Of a DNA stretch of 64,000 bases, positions 11,185 to 22,177 are shown in pieces; the stretch's first letter is position 1; every line of letters starts with the position of its first letter. The notes under the pieces were generated by a model, which did not search any database, was not told the origin of the DNA, and saw only the letters and a program-made list of their open reading frames with translations. The DNA is taken from assembly GCA_025024175.1 (NCBI GenBank), contig QCXZ01000064.1, positions 41,933,325-41,997,324 on the forward strand. The letters are read 5' to 3'. This DNA is from Rhyzopertha dominica. Taxonomy: Eukaryota; Arthropoda; Insecta; Coleoptera; Bostrichidae. Made by a program: the position numbers and the translations under genes.

Positions 11185-11937
11185 TCACTTGTTTTTTTGT
11201 GGCTGCTGACGTACATGATGATAGCGTTGTTGATGGTATTTAGCTCCTGCATTTGGCCTTCTGGAACCAGAGCTTTTTCCAACGTTTTTACCATGCATCT
11301 GATAGACTGATTCTTGTTTTATACGTGACAAACTTGAATTGCTGGAGATCTGATAATTTTGTTGAGCTGCCATCTTGTTTTCTGCAATTACCTCGGACTC
11401 CTCGAAAGTAACACTACTTTTTTCTTCCAACAACCGATCCACTATCGATCCTTTTTCAAAACCACAGATAAATCTGTCTCTTAAACACATATTCAATTCT
11501 GTACCAAATTCGCCACTTACTGCCAAACTTCTAACTCGTGCAGCCCATTCTTTAATATTTTCTGTGCTTTTCTTCTTCGCCTCGTAAAATTTAAATCGCT
11601 CTGCCAGTATGGACTTCTGTGGCTTGAAGTGATTATCCAGGAGACTAAGCAACTCTTGGTAGTTCTTGTCCTCCGGTACTTTAGGGCTTCAGATGTTGTA
11701 GATGAGTTTATATGTTTCCTCGTCTAGCATATTTAGCAGAATGGCCTTCTTTTTTTCTTCAGCATCAATTCCATTAGCAGTGAAGTAATTGGCCAATCTA
11801 GCTTTGTAAATATTCCAGTCTGAGAAATTAAATTGAAATTCACGAAGTTGGCCAATCAGTGCCCCGATGTTGGATTTGGCAGCCTCTTGTTGTGGCATTT
11901 TCCTTTTTCCTCGTCGCCAATTGTAATAACTAGACAC
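11185..11937 (-). pseudogene. gag: Gypsy-I Gag (capsid)
   Basis: Starts ten bases or so after the primer-binding site. N-terminal part (11937-11689) holds FNFSDWNIYKARLANYF and KKKAILLNMLDEETYKLI, the usual start of retrotransposon Gag in this group. After a stop at about 11689 the capsid continues in another frame (11652-11185) with LDNHFKPQKSILAERFKFYEA, WAARVRSLAV, LRDRFICGF and EESEVIAENKMAA. A zinc knuckle (WCHTCKERGHLMNCC, about 11110-11060) follows in the next frame. Role: virus-like particle formation and RNA packaging. Inactivated by frameshifts. Confidence 0.8.
11909..11919 (-). other. Gypsy-I primer-binding site
   Basis: Minus-strand TGGCGACGAGG lies two bases inside the LTR, the position where a tRNA 3' end primes minus-strand synthesis. 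The identical 11-mer occurs at 15579-15589 next to Gypsy-II. The tRNA was not identified. Confidence 0.6.
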
Positions 11938-12121
11938 GGGTGCTTCAAACTATTTACATCTTTATTGGCTGAATGCTAGAGTACAACTGCTGTCTGCAGG
12001 AAACCGGTATATCAACACAAAAAACAACTTCACCACTTTTTACTTCACATCAGATATCACATTAACGAACAATATTTATTGTAACAGGCGATTGTTTATA
12101 GTAATTACTGACAGGATTACA
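11922..12121 (-). repeat. Gypsy-I 5' LTR
   Basis: On the plus strand it runs from TGTAAT to ATTACA, a perfect 6-bp inverted terminus with canonical TG...CA ends, 200 bp long, directly beyond the primer-binding site and before Gag. The 3' LTR is absent because the element is truncated, so identity dating is not possible. Confidence 0.65.
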
Positions 12122-12375
12122 GTTAGTTATAGTGGCATTCAGTGACTATTTTTTTTTGCATGGAGTAATGCCGATAAGTATGTTTTCGCAGTATTTGAAA
12201 ACATAGCGTGTAAAATAAGCTTAACTTAACCTCTATATTATAGTATACAATAGATCGAAATAACTAACACTTTGTAGAATAATTCGATATTATTTATCGA
12301 GAACAACGTGGATAGGGAATATGGCGTCGCTATCAGTTCAAGTATGTTAGTCTGTTGCTAGTGTCATTGCCAACT

Positions 12376-12482
12376 GCAAAGCGTGTCTAATGACACGATC
12401 GTAAGGGTACGTCGCACATATTTTGAATCACACCTAACCATGAATATCCACCATACCGAAATAAGACAAACTCTTACATGTA
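12376..12482 (+). repeat. Direct repeat, copy 1
   Basis: Shares 'gtgtctaa', 'ggtacgt', 'cacctaacca', 'atccacc' and 'aaatgta'-like blocks, in the same order and orientation, with 14471-14592. The copies are divergent and copy 2 has a short insertion. Confidence 0.65.
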
Positions 12483-13539
12483 AAAATTGATTACCTTGTA
12501 TCTAGTGGGTCATCACATAGCAGTTCATCTCAACGTATTTTCTCAACTTAAAATCACAAGTGGACAGGTTCCAAAAGAGGATGATAACATGAAGAATAAA
12601 GACTTACTACTCTGTGTCAAAAACAATGCAGGTTCTACTCACAGGGGGACTTTGTTCCCCCTAGCGGCATAATTTCCCAGTCATACAAAAATCATTCCTT
12701 ATCAAGTTTGTCTTTTACCAAATAACATCACATCATCAATCTTCGTTCTTCGACAACTAGCTAGTGCCACCTGAAATGAGTCAAGGCTCCCCTGGACGCC
12801 CAAATACAACAGTTAGCATCCCAGTGACCAGGATCGGGGGTCCCCGTAGGGCAGTCGCTCTCCACCCAATCACGTCAATCGACCCGCAGGTAGGCCCCCC
12901 GGTCTACGAGGCACAGGTCGAAGGAACCACGGCCAATAGACCGGGCACGCAGCGCTTAGGGGCTCAAAATATCATCACAAGCATGCATGCATTCTCACAC
13001 CACATGTCACCTTGACATGACCAACAATAACTCTCCTCTCTAAAGCCACTATATTATTTATCTCATTACAAAACTGTTATGTTATCATCCAAAGTGTACT
13101 GGCCAAACCTTTTAAGTTATCNAATAATATAAGAACTTCAGAAACAGAAAGAACTCTTTTATTTATAGAAAAACGAACAACGAGTGAAAAACATTTCACA
13201 TACATTTAATTATATGAGCTACTACGTATTAAATACTTGGATTTTATAGCAAAAAAAATGAAAAAGAATGAAATTTGTCAATCAGTTGCTATCAAAGAAT
13301 ATTAGTAAACAAGAATGGCCAGTGTCGATAAATTTTGTGGAATGAGTTACAGCGCCATCTGTGAATGTTGTATGTGACCTACATTAATGAAACGACCAGC
13401 AGGTGTAGCCGATAAATCAGAAACTCCAAGTCAGACAAGTGTCATTTATTTTTACGTTTATTTCTTGTCTTAATTTTAAAATCTGGTATCTACTTTGCCC
13501 AAATTAAGAAAACAATCTTTTTAATTTATGTAAGCATGT

Positions 13540-13607
13540 CTAACTTAACTTTTTTATATTATGCTGACTTTGTACGCAATTGTATACTACATAAAAAGTT
13601 AAGTTAG
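13540..13607. repeat. Hairpin with perfect 15-bp arms
   Basis: CTAACTTAACTTTTT at 13540-13554 is the exact inverse of 13593-13607, separated by a 38-base loop. Could be the ends of a minimal MITE or a transcribed hairpin; no target-site duplication recognised. Confidence 0.6.
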
Positions 13608-14470
13608 AAAGGTTTGCTTTAAATAAAAATTAACGGGGTTGTTTTCTTTCTTTCTTTCGTGTAAAATAGCGGCAAAGGAGATGCGAGGTTTTAAAAAACT
13701 GCAAGTTATTTGAATTGTCTTAAATGTAATTACCAGAAATAAGATTCAAAAGACAGTGTTTATCTTGCAGCATTGTTTATTTTTTATAGTGTGGGAACTA
13801 CTCTTCTATTTAGTTTCTTTTGCACTGGTGTTTAAAAGCAATTAGCTGGAAAGTATTTTCCACATACCACAAATGATGCTCAAATGGATGTAAGGCTGCG
13901 ATACTGCACGTCCAAATTGTTTGTCCGTTTTACCTTTTCGTTTCGCACATGGCATCTTCTCTTGGGAAGTGGTGAAATTTGATATTTGAGTCTGTTAAAT
14001 ATGTATTACTACAGTTCTTTACCGCACATTTTTTTCTGTGTGATACCTTCGGCTATGTCGAAACTAACAATTTTAACACTTTTAAATAATTTTCCAGGTT
14101 CAAAATTAAAGCAAAATGTCTTACCTTCTTCGTACTCAACTTCAATGTCACAATATACTACATATAACATTAAACACAAAAATGCTAACAGGTTGCAAAA
14201 TAATAACACTATAATATATTAAATTATCCTATAAGTAGGTACGTTGGGAACTTACGACAATTTTTTGCTAGATATCAAAGCTTGACATCAACTTGATTTG
14301 AACGCAATCCCGCGTGCCTACTTTAGCCGTGCGTCACACACACAGCACAGGGTGCCATCTATGAATGTTGTATCCATAACTGTATCGTGCATTGTTGGTT
14401 GCAGCAATAGCTTTTACGGTTAGCTAATATGAGAGTGTCCACTACCTGGTTGCTATACACATATACAACA

Positions 14471-14592
14471 GCAAACCGTGTCTAACGGCACGACTTTAAA
14501 GGTACGTTTCAGGTGTCATTCTGTTTGTCATTTTGAATAGCACCTAACCATAAAAATCCACCGTACAAAAATAAAGCAAACTGTTAAATGTA
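14471..14592 (+). repeat. Direct repeat, copy 2
   Basis: Partner of 12376-12482, about 2.1 kb downstream in direct orientation. Confidence 0.65.
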
Positions 14593-14699
14593 TTATTTAC
14601 AGGGGCTATTATGTGTTAATTATCTTAATTTCATGCAAAAGTCAGAATTGAACCATATTTGGAAGTATATTGGCATGATAATTACTTTATTTTACAATA

Positions 14700-15010
14700 A
14701 AAAATAAAACTGCGCAGAAGCATGACGGCCAACAAATCCTGGTTGATTTCCACCTCTAGCTCTGACAACATGTCCACCGTGTCGAAGAAATGACGGCTAT
14801 GGTCGCGCGGATCATCGCATTTTCAAACCCAGCAGTTGGTTCAACAAGGCGGATTTTCGCGCGGGCCCCNTTGACGGGTNGATTTGTTCGAGTTTCGCCC
14901 AAATTTCCTGAACCGTTTTGCAGCTCTTGATTTGTTTTATTTTCGCCGTGCTTAGGGGAGAACGATATCCGATTGAGCCTTTCAGGTCAGCAGCTTCCCA
15001 TGCCAAAATG
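14700..15010 (-). pseudogene. Ty1/copia-type Gag fragment (UBN2-like)
   Basis: Minus-strand residues AWEAADLKGSIGYRSPL, CKTVQEIWAKLEQI, GPARKSALLNQLLGLKM and then, after a frameshift near 14812, HFFDTVDMLSELE match the 'gag-polypeptide of LTR copia-type' pattern (a W-x-x-D block, a TAKEIWxxL helix, a GxxRKxxLxxQL segment). It joins directly to a Gypsy-type Gag at about 15010 on the same strand. Two ambiguous bases lie inside (14870, 14880). Confidence 0.7.
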
Positions 15011-15573
15011 GTCTCCGCAGTAGCACCAACAACTGGTTTCGCGCTACCTCAGTGGATACTTGCGTAACCTCGCTAGCAGATATCGCTGATACAGACGATC
15101 GCGTATTCACTTCATACACTCTTGCGGCTGCTGCTTCCCCTGCTAGCGCTTTCTCATACGCTGTTTTGAACGTCAACGTCGACTCTGCCAAAAGTTGGTG
15201 CGGGATGTTTCTGTCATAAACACCACACACCAAACGATCGCGTAACATAGTTTCTAATGACGCTCCGTATTCGCAGTGTTCAACTAATTTTCGTAACTCG
15301 GTTCTCCAAGCTGCTAGTTTCTGCTTTAAACCGAAATTTTTGGACAATTTCCGATGGCTTTGGGGAAAACTGTCTCTCCAATAGTTCGATTATGTCCTTA
15401 TAACTTTTGTCGGTTGGGGATTCCGGCGAAACAAATGACCGAACTATCTCAAATGTGGGTCCTCCGCACATACTTAATAGCACTGCTCTCTTCATCCCTT
15501 CATCGGAGATGCCATTTTTCAATGTAGAAGTTTAACCAATCTGCATAAGCCCTCCATGCCCCTGGATCACTCA
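15010..15573 (-). pseudogene. gag: Gypsy-II Gag fragment
   Basis: Start codon at 15573 is six bases after the primer-binding site. The first residues (MSDPGAWRAYADWLNFYIE) run into a stop. The capsid resumes one frame over with AVLLSMCGGPTFEIVRSFV, IIELLERQFSPKPSEIVQKF, WRTELRKLVEHCEYGASL and MLRDRLVCGVYD. It is homologous in layout to Gypsy-I Gag (the LRDRFICG block corresponds). It ends in the copia fragment at about 15010, so protease and pol are missing. Confidence 0.75.
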
Positions 15574-15578
15574 TATTA

Positions 15579-15589
15579 CCTCGTCGCCA
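15579..15589 (-). other. Gypsy-II primer-binding site
   Basis: Same minus-strand TGGCGACGAGG as beside Gypsy-I, just upstream of the Gag start. Confidence 0.6.
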
Positions 15590-15592
15590 ATA

Positions 15593-15780
15593 GTGTTGTG
15601 TATTTAAACAGTAATAATACACAAACAAATACTTTTATTCTTTTATAGAATACTGGTGATGTTGCGGGACTTGGGAACGTACAAAGCTTCTCAGTGCGTG
15701 ACATATCATACTGGTTTTTAAACTCTGCCGCGCTACGCATGTCCTGGCGGGAACTGAGGGACATTTCAAATATTTATACA
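15593..15780 (-). repeat. Gypsy-II 5' LTR (tentative)
   Basis: The plus-strand stretch from about TGTTGTGTATT to TTTATACA beyond the primer-binding site has TG...CA-type ends and the right position for a 5' LTR. The exact outer end is a guess, since no second LTR is present for comparison. Confidence 0.35.
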
Positions 15781-16763
15781 TAAATTTTATGTTCTAACCT
15801 CAAACATTTAGCCCGAAAACGGTTGCTAAACATGAAATACCCATTATCATGACGACAGTACCATTTTAAATTTAAAAAGGGGACTACACGATTGCATATC
15901 ACATATTTTATTCCTACGAATACATTTCTGAAACTTCCCTATGTTTAAAACAAGTAAATGGCAGCACTCGAAGATTTTAACTTTCTCGCGGATATTTTTG
16001 TAGAGTGCATTAAGGAATATAGTGAACGCAACATGAAAGTATTTAACTTTAAAAGGAAAGCAGTTACAGATCTGCGGTCCGACAGATCGATGTACACTGG
16101 ACGATGGGCGCAGTGAAATTTTTAGTCTGACCTGTTAAGCTGGTGAACAAGATGATCTGCAGATCCAGACGTGCCCACTCAGATAACCTCGACACTGCAA
16201 CCCAGCAGCCACGGATCTTAAATAGGGGATATAACCTACAGCTAATTGATTTTCGCACGTGTTGGATAGCTTCTTCCAAAATTTGACCCAGAATGTCTTA
16301 AATTTTTAGCCTATCGTAAAAACTCTACAAATGAACCCAAAAGGAAAGAATTACAACCATGCAAATCCACTTCCAACTATTGCTTACCTCCGTAGAGAGT
16401 TTTTAGCCACATGCGTGAGTGTGTGTATGATCAATTAATCCCGAAATCGGTTAGAACCTGGACTATAATAACGCCTGCGGCCACAATCCTATTTCCAGAT
16501 TCATAAACTGCCCAGAAAGTAAGATAATCCCAATGGATGGCTAGAAATTTATCCATTTTTCACAATTTTTTACCAAAATCAACTCTCGCTTTCTGCGCCG
16601 ATCACCATAGACACCACCCTGGTAAACAAAACAACCGAAGCAACTGAAAAGTGAGCGGAAATGGCGAAAATCAAAACACCAAAGCTGCAAACCCTCTCTA
16701 GTCGGTAGGTAGATTACCTTCGCGCAGATCTTGGAGCGGGCCCATAGATGGCGTACAACTGCA
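15781..16763. other. Unassigned stretch before Helitron B
   Basis: No coding region supported. The Helitron B 3' terminus (hairpin plus CTRR, minus strand) should lie here if preserved, but I could not find a convincing one. The open frame at 16541-16843 partly overlaps the helicase C-terminus in a different frame and is a shadow. Confidence 0.35.
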
Positions 16764-17501
16764 CTATTGGAAACTGCATTTAAATGACATGCGGGCTGAA
16801 CTGACGTAAACATAGACAAGGACGTAAATAAATTTTTGCCCAAGTCTGTCGATTACCAATCTCGTGTCATTGAATAAGTTGTTCCTCACGTTGAGGTTTC
16901 TCAAAAGCATCACGATGGATCCCTCTTTGAGACGTAAGGCGTGGGGTGGGTATAAAGATGGATCGATGGAATTCAAAAATTCCGGCGGATATTGATCGAT
17001 CTCTATTTGGTCGTCAGATATAACCGAGTCTATGCTGTGATAGACCGTTTCTTCACCTTCTAGACGTTCTAATACAGCGTCGTTTATTTTATTTACGTTT
17101 TATTCGTTGATTGGTGTTTCGATGGCTCCGTTTGGAATATCACCTCTTTGAATATTGGCAAAACAGCTTTCGATATCGACATCGTCGATAACACATTCCT
17201 CAGGTATGGCTATCAGATCAGTCATGTTAGCTATTTGTGTTTGGGTAATCGGCCGTTTCCTAATAATTCCAACCATTGGATAAACTCTCGTTCGTCTTAA
17301 TTAACTCTCATGTTCGTTTCCAAGTGTTTTTCTTGGAACAATTTCCATTGTTGACTTTATTTCATAGTTTGTGTTAGTCGCGGCGCGGTCGGCGTTACTA
17401 TTTATAGGTAGGCATTGTTAGAAATCGCCACCTACAACTACGCATTTGCCTCCGAAAGGTCTGTCGTTTCGACAAATGTGTTGTAAAGTTTTGTCTATTA
17501 A
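16764..17501 (-). pseudogene. Helitron B helicase, C-terminal part
   Basis: 16976-16800 reads YPPHALRLKEGSIVMLLRNLN followed by FNDTRLVIDRLG, the conserved end of Helitron Pif1-like helicases (the 'LKxGxxVMLLRNL...GTRL' motif VI region). Upstream (17460-17000, several frames) lie residues equal to Helitron A's helicase, including the GKCVV-type block near 17440 and the DECVIDD block near 17190. The TTAA at 17498-17501 marks the piggyBac insertion. Frameshifted; not functional. Confidence 0.75.
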
Positions 17502-19675
17502 CCCTTAAAATCCCATGCCAATAAAACCTNCGTAAATACCAGTGTGGGGTCCCTCAACGACGGTTATGTATTGCAACAAAATTAAACATTTGTTTAAAAA
17601 AATATAAAAATTGAACAGAATTCTGTTAGTCAGTTNAGTAACAATCACTACAAACTAGAGTAACTAATTTTGTACGGTGCTGACTGCACACATATTTCGC
17701 ACATTTATTGCATCTTAAGTTGACTTTTTTGTCAAGTTGCGGGGACATTTGAAGCACCTCTTTCCATCCCTTGAAGTTCAAGGACCATCTGTATGTTCCT
17801 CATCTTCAGGAAAATTCGAAATTTTTATACCACAGTCTTGCAAAGCTGCTTTCACATTCATATGGTGACGTCTGTATTTTGCTGTCTCTTCCATATTTTT
17901 GCGTGTGAGACTGTCTGCAAGTTCCATTAAAAACATTCTTCTGGGACAAGGACTTTGTATTTTCCACTCTGGATTTTTTTGTTTATATATAACAAAGGAA
18001 TTTAAGGCACAAATATCTAACATATTCATAAATAGTCGATAAGGCCAACGAGCAGTTTTTCTTGCGCATGTATATTCAGTGNTCAACTTATCAGCATTGT
18101 CAACTCCACCTTTTGTGGCATTATAATCTAATATCATCAATGGCTTATTATTGTTCTCTCTGGATATTGCATCATCACGATGTTGAGTAGATAACATGTG
18201 TACCATTTTTTTTTGGAATATAGGAAACCATTGTGAGGTGTTCTGTAAAAGCAAACATCGAGGACTCTACTGGTCTTGAAGTAAGACTCAACTCCTTTGG
18301 TGTATCTCTTTTGTTTTTTATAACCGTTCCAAGCAGAGTGAGCTTCTTAGTCAGTAATGTAGTTGCTAAAGTTGCACTAGTAAAGAAGTTGTCTGTTGTA
18401 ATACTGCGCCAACTTCCTTGATACTGCTCGACTAAATCATTTACGACACGAAACCCTTGGTCTTTCTCTCTTTTCCCGTCAACGGCTTTTCCAGCGTAAA
18501 CCTGTAAGTTACTAATGTACGAAGTCTTGACATCAGCAGCGGCCCATATTTTGATGCCATAACGTGCAGGCTTTGATTTCATGTATTGTCTGAATGGACA
18601 TTTGCCTCTAAAGGCAACTAGTTGTTCATCAGCTGTTATGTGCTCATATGGCTCAAAAGACTTTTGACAGTTAGAAACAAATTTATCCCATATTTCTCTT
18701 ATAGCTGCTAATTTATCATTTTGTTTTCTTTCGCCTCTCGTTGCTTTGTCATCAAAACGAATAAATACTGAAATTTGTTCAAATCTATTACGAGACATTG
18801 CTGCTGTAAAAAAGGAACGACGTATAGAAGTATTTGTGGTCCACATTTCTTTTGTCGACTCTCTCCGACACCTCAAAGCCCCAGCTTTTATCAGAATTCC
18901 CATAAAACAATCCAATTCATCTCTCTCTAATAATTTCCTTGTTCTTTGACACGTTGGATGTTTTTTGTTCCAGGTTGAATAATATTTATTTTCTTCTGCG
19001 TTTAATAAATAAGTTGAAAACATCAGTAAATGATTCAGCATTTTGACTATACCGCGTTAGGCCAGGATGTGCATTTACTATATTTCTTTGTAAACGTTTT
19101 GTTCTCGGACCTGAGCAACTTCTCCACTTCATGCCAGACGGGGCAATGTATTCACTGCCTCTAAGATCTGCTTCTTGTACCTCCTCATTAGGCTCTCCAT
19201 CTGAACTTTCCTCAGAATGAAATTCGAGATTGTCATCCTCCGATTCTGACACAATTTCTTGAAGAAACTCGACTCCAGTACCATCAGATATATCATCTTC
19301 GTCATCATATTTTTCTTTAGAATCTAAAGTGTCGCCGAATTTTTCTGCAACTGCGGCAAGCTCTTTGTCGCTAAGTGGACGTTTTTGATTCGTTTGCTTC
19401 TTATTTTCGATAAACTGCACAAAAGAGGAAAAAATATTAGCAAATATTCTAATAACACAAACACACATTCGGGGTCCCTTCACGACCTCACTCACCTTCT
19501 TGTACAGTATATTTGTTAAACAATACACAACAAAAACCAAACTACTGTAAACATAACCTCAAACTGTAACTGACACATAGGTGGAAGCACAATCGCCAAC
19601 ACTCGAAAACAAAAAATTACTAAACTAAACTTCTAAGTTGGGGTCTTTGAACGACCCCGCTTGGGGTTTTAAGGG
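17502..19675 (-). mobile_element. piggyBac element with TTAA target duplication
   Basis: TTAA occurs at 17498-17501 and 19676-19679. Inverted termini are CCCTTAAAATCCCATGCC at the left and CCCTTAAAACCCCAAGCGG at the right (reverse complement), matching over most of their first 14 bases. Inside is a single transposase gene on the minus strand. TTAA specificity plus this gene identify the superfamily without doubt. A truncated sibling copy lies at 41006-41440. Length 2174 bp. Ambiguous bases at about 17530, 17636 and 18082. Confidence 0.92.
17640..19540 (-). pseudogene. piggyBac transposase (nearly complete)
   Basis: N-terminal acidic region (19540-18986): FGDTLDSKEKYDDEDDISDG and SESEDDNLEFHSEESSDGE. 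The DDD catalytic core is in 19041-18175 (residues counted from that frame): ITADEQLVAFRG (first Asp), YMKSKPARYGIKIWAAADV, then SITTDNFFTSATLA (second Asp). It continues in another frame at 18254-17778 with MILDYNATKGGVDNADKL (third Asp in GGVDNAD). A C-terminal Cys-rich zinc domain (RCFKCP...CNKCAKYVC...) lies near 17770-17650 in yet another frame. All three catalytic Asp are present; breaks are limited to about three frameshifts. Catalyses cut-and-paste transposition with precise excision. Confidence 0.88.
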
Positions 19676-20015
19676 TTAAGTTGAATATAGTTTAGTTATA
19701 GTTGGGAATAATCGGATGATTGAGAGGATCGGAATGTTCCGATTCCGAAGACGTTAATATTCGGAATCGGAATAAAGTTAGCCACCGACGGCCAGAATAG
19801 AATCGACACCGCGCGTCGCCGCAGTTCGGTATCTTTCATATCCCTCGCGATTGGAATGCGGCGAAACTTACTGTCTGTGAACGAACCGCTGCGCTAACCG
19901 ACAAGCGATATACACAGTATTTTTTTTCAAGACGGTGATTATCCGTTTTTAATTTAAAAATCGTAGTTATACCCCTCCGTCTGAAGTTAAGTCTTGTGTT
20001 GCCCTGTGCAGGTGG

Positions 20016-20065
20016 GTTGGCATCACCGAACTCTATAAAATTTTATAGAGTTCGGTGGTTGGCAT
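20016..20065. mobile_element. 34-bp perfect palindrome flanked by 8-bp direct repeat
   Basis: GTTGGCAT at 20016-20023 is repeated exactly at 20058-20065. Between them arm CACCGAACTCTATAAAA (20024-20040) is followed at once by its exact inverse (20041-20057), with no loop. A direct repeat tightly bracketing an inverted repeat is the signature of a transposition event with an 8-bp target duplication, the size made by hAT enzymes. A second, related unit is at 42819-42867. It lies in the hAT element upstream of its transposase gene. Confidence 0.75.
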
Positions 20066-20313
20066 GTACAATATTGCAATATATGCTTAGTTAGGTACAT
20101 AAATGTTGCGTAAAACTAAACTTAGAATTATATTACTTACAAAAAATTGTATGCGCCATAATTATGCCATTTCTGCATTCTGTATACATTTCCAGTGAGA
20201 TCTTGTTGTCGGTATTCAAGTTTGTATCTTTCTTACATTTTATTTTCAAAATTTTAAATAATATACAAATTGCATTTTATATTTGTTGCTTTACATACGA
20301 TTTAAATATCCAA

Positions 20314-22177
20314 ATGAGTCCAGGAAGTAAAGAGTCGGTAGTATGGATTTTTTTCAAAAAAACCTTGGACAGGCAATTTGCAACTTGCACAATATGCAAC
20401 AAACAATTAAGATACTTTACAAGTACAACAAATTTAATGCAACATTTGTTAAGAAAACACCGTGCCGAATATCTAAAAGAAGCAGAAGTTCCATCTGAAA
20501 ATGAAAACGAAGACGCCTCCTTAAATATATGTAGGCCTACATCCTTAATCACAAATATTTCTACTTCGACTGAATCATTAGCATCTACCTCTACTAGTAT
20601 GATTAGTTCATCAGCTCCTTCACGACGAGCTTCATCAGAATTTACTGAAGATATTGGCAAAAATACGGGCGCCGTTTTTAAACCTACACGTACTAGATAA
20701 TTACGACTTTATGGTTCTAAAATAGGAGGTGTTTCGGATAGAGAAATAAGTGATATTAACTCTAGTCTTTTAAAAATGATAGTCTGTGATTACCAACCAT
20801 TTTCGGTTGTAGAAAATCGTGGATTTATAGAATTTACAAAAAAAAACTAAACCCGTTGTATATACTTCCTGACAGAAAAACTATAACAAATCGCCTGTTG
20901 CCAGAACAATATACTGACTGTGCCAATGAAATTAAATCAATGTTAAATTTCGTTGAAAACGTTTCTGTAACAGCAGATATATGGACGTCAGACAGTAACA
21001 GGTCCTACATAACAGTAACTGTCCATTTTATCCACTCAAAAAAATCTGTCTTATATCCTGGCAACAAGAGAAATTACGGATGGCTGTTGTATCTGACAAT
21101 GGTGCTAATATAAAATGTGCAATCAATGAGCGCTTGCAAATGCACCACCACCCATGTGTTGCTCATACACTTAATCTGTGTGTCAACGATTCATTAAATT
21201 CAGTTGAAAACAAGGTGCTCTCAAATTTGCTTAAAAAATGCAGAACACTAGTAGCACATTTTAAACATAGCTCTTTGGCAAATGAGAAACTTCGTAGTGT
21301 ACAAGAACAGATGGATCTTCCTGTTCTTAAATTAAAGCAAGATGTTGTCACAAGATGGAATTCCTGTTTGCTAATGATGGAGACTTATAAAAGTAAAAGA
21401 TCCACTTTGTGTAGCGATTGCTAGTCTTCCGCGAGCACCAGAATTTTTAGATGCTGATGAATGGGCTATTTTAGAAGATTGTGTGTTAATATTAAAACCT
21501 CTTGAGATCATAACCATTGAGCTTTCTGGGAAAGGTACATTACATTATCTTTGGTAATTCCATTTATTCGTGGCCTTCAATATTCTTTACGTAGCATTGC
21601 ACCTCAAACAAATTCTGGTCAGATTTTGCAAAGAAATATGATTTATTATGTAATTTCTAAGAGATTTGGATCATTTGAAACGACCAAAATTGCGGCTAAA
21701 GCAACATTTTTAGATCCACGATTAAAAACAACTGCTTTTGGTCTTGATGAAAATGCAAACAATGCACAAACATGGATAGCCCAAGAATTATCGCAGATCA
21801 TTACTATAAATACAGCGGATAAAGACAATGATACAAACACGTCAGTTACGCCTGAACCTGTGGGCACCTTATCTTTATGGACTCAATTTGATAATAAAGT
21901 AGCCAAGGTTAAATCTAGTCTTACTTCTAGTACAACCTCTACTTTATTGATACGGCAGCATCGAGAACTGTCTCATATAAAAAGAAGTGAAGATCCTTTG
22001 GAGTTTTGGGAAAAACACTGCCATACATTACCTGAATTATACAAATTACATCAAAAATATTTGAACATTCCAGCTACGTCCGTGCCTTCTGAAAGGGTAT
22101 TTAGTAAGGCTGGACAATTAACAAACATACGAAGAAATCGTTTGCTTCCAAAACATTTGGATGAAATAATTTTTTGA
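20314..22177 (+). pseudogene. hAT transposase with BED zinc finger
   Basis: Starts at MSPGSKESVVWIFFKK (20314), with a BED finger CTICNKQLRYFTSTTNLMQHL..KH. Further blocks are SVTADIWTSDSNRSYITV (first catalytic Asp, near 20990), VVSDNGANIKCAI (second, near 21090) and HHPCVAHTLNLCVND. The C-terminal dimerisation domain is KYLNIPATSVPSERVFSKAG...RRNRLLPKHL (22060-22170). An earlier in-frame ATG at 20164 adds a hydrophobic, probably spurious leader. Stops at about 20698 and 21421, a shift near 20850 and a deletion of the stretch between TVHFIHS and VVSDNG break it. ZBED-type family layout. Confidence 0.85.

Larger units (their letters stand above)
9197..12121 (-). mobile_element. Gypsy-I, LTR retrotransposon, 3'-truncated
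   Basis: Ty3/Gypsy element on the minus strand: 5' LTR at 11922-12121, primer-binding site at 11909-11919, Gag, CCHC, protease, RT and RNase H. It ends abruptly at about 9197 against Helitron A sequence, so integrase and 3' LTR are missing. Gag and RT style resemble the Mag/K02A2.6 group seen in insects. The same TGGCGACGAGG primer-binding sequence occurs beside Gypsy-II at 15579-15589, so the two are probably related. Confidence 0.85.
12122..14699. other. Unassigned region with dispersed repeats
   Basis: No supported coding sequence. It holds a pair of related direct repeats (12376-12482 and 14471-14592), a second shared motif ('gccatctrtgaatgttgta' at about 13350 and 14350), a hairpin at 13540-13607 and a GC-richer block at about 12764-13000 that contrasts with the AT-rich surroundings. 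An ambiguous base lies at about 13122. Confidence 0.5.

Noticed and set aside
12764..13015. Possible protein-coding GC-richer frame of 83 codons
   Set aside because: No domain or homology recognised, low-complexity Pro/Arg-rich content, no supporting signals.
12376..14592. LTR pair of a non-autonomous retrotransposon
   Set aside because: No TG...CA ends, primer site, purine tract or target duplication could be matched, so only direct repeats are reported.
16541..16843. Open frame of 100 codons on the minus strand
   Set aside because: No family features, and it overlaps the Helitron helicase C-terminus in a different frame.
20164..20313. Longer start for the hAT transposase
   Set aside because: The added residues are hydrophobic and unlike hAT N-termini; the BED-finger protein more plausibly starts at 20314.
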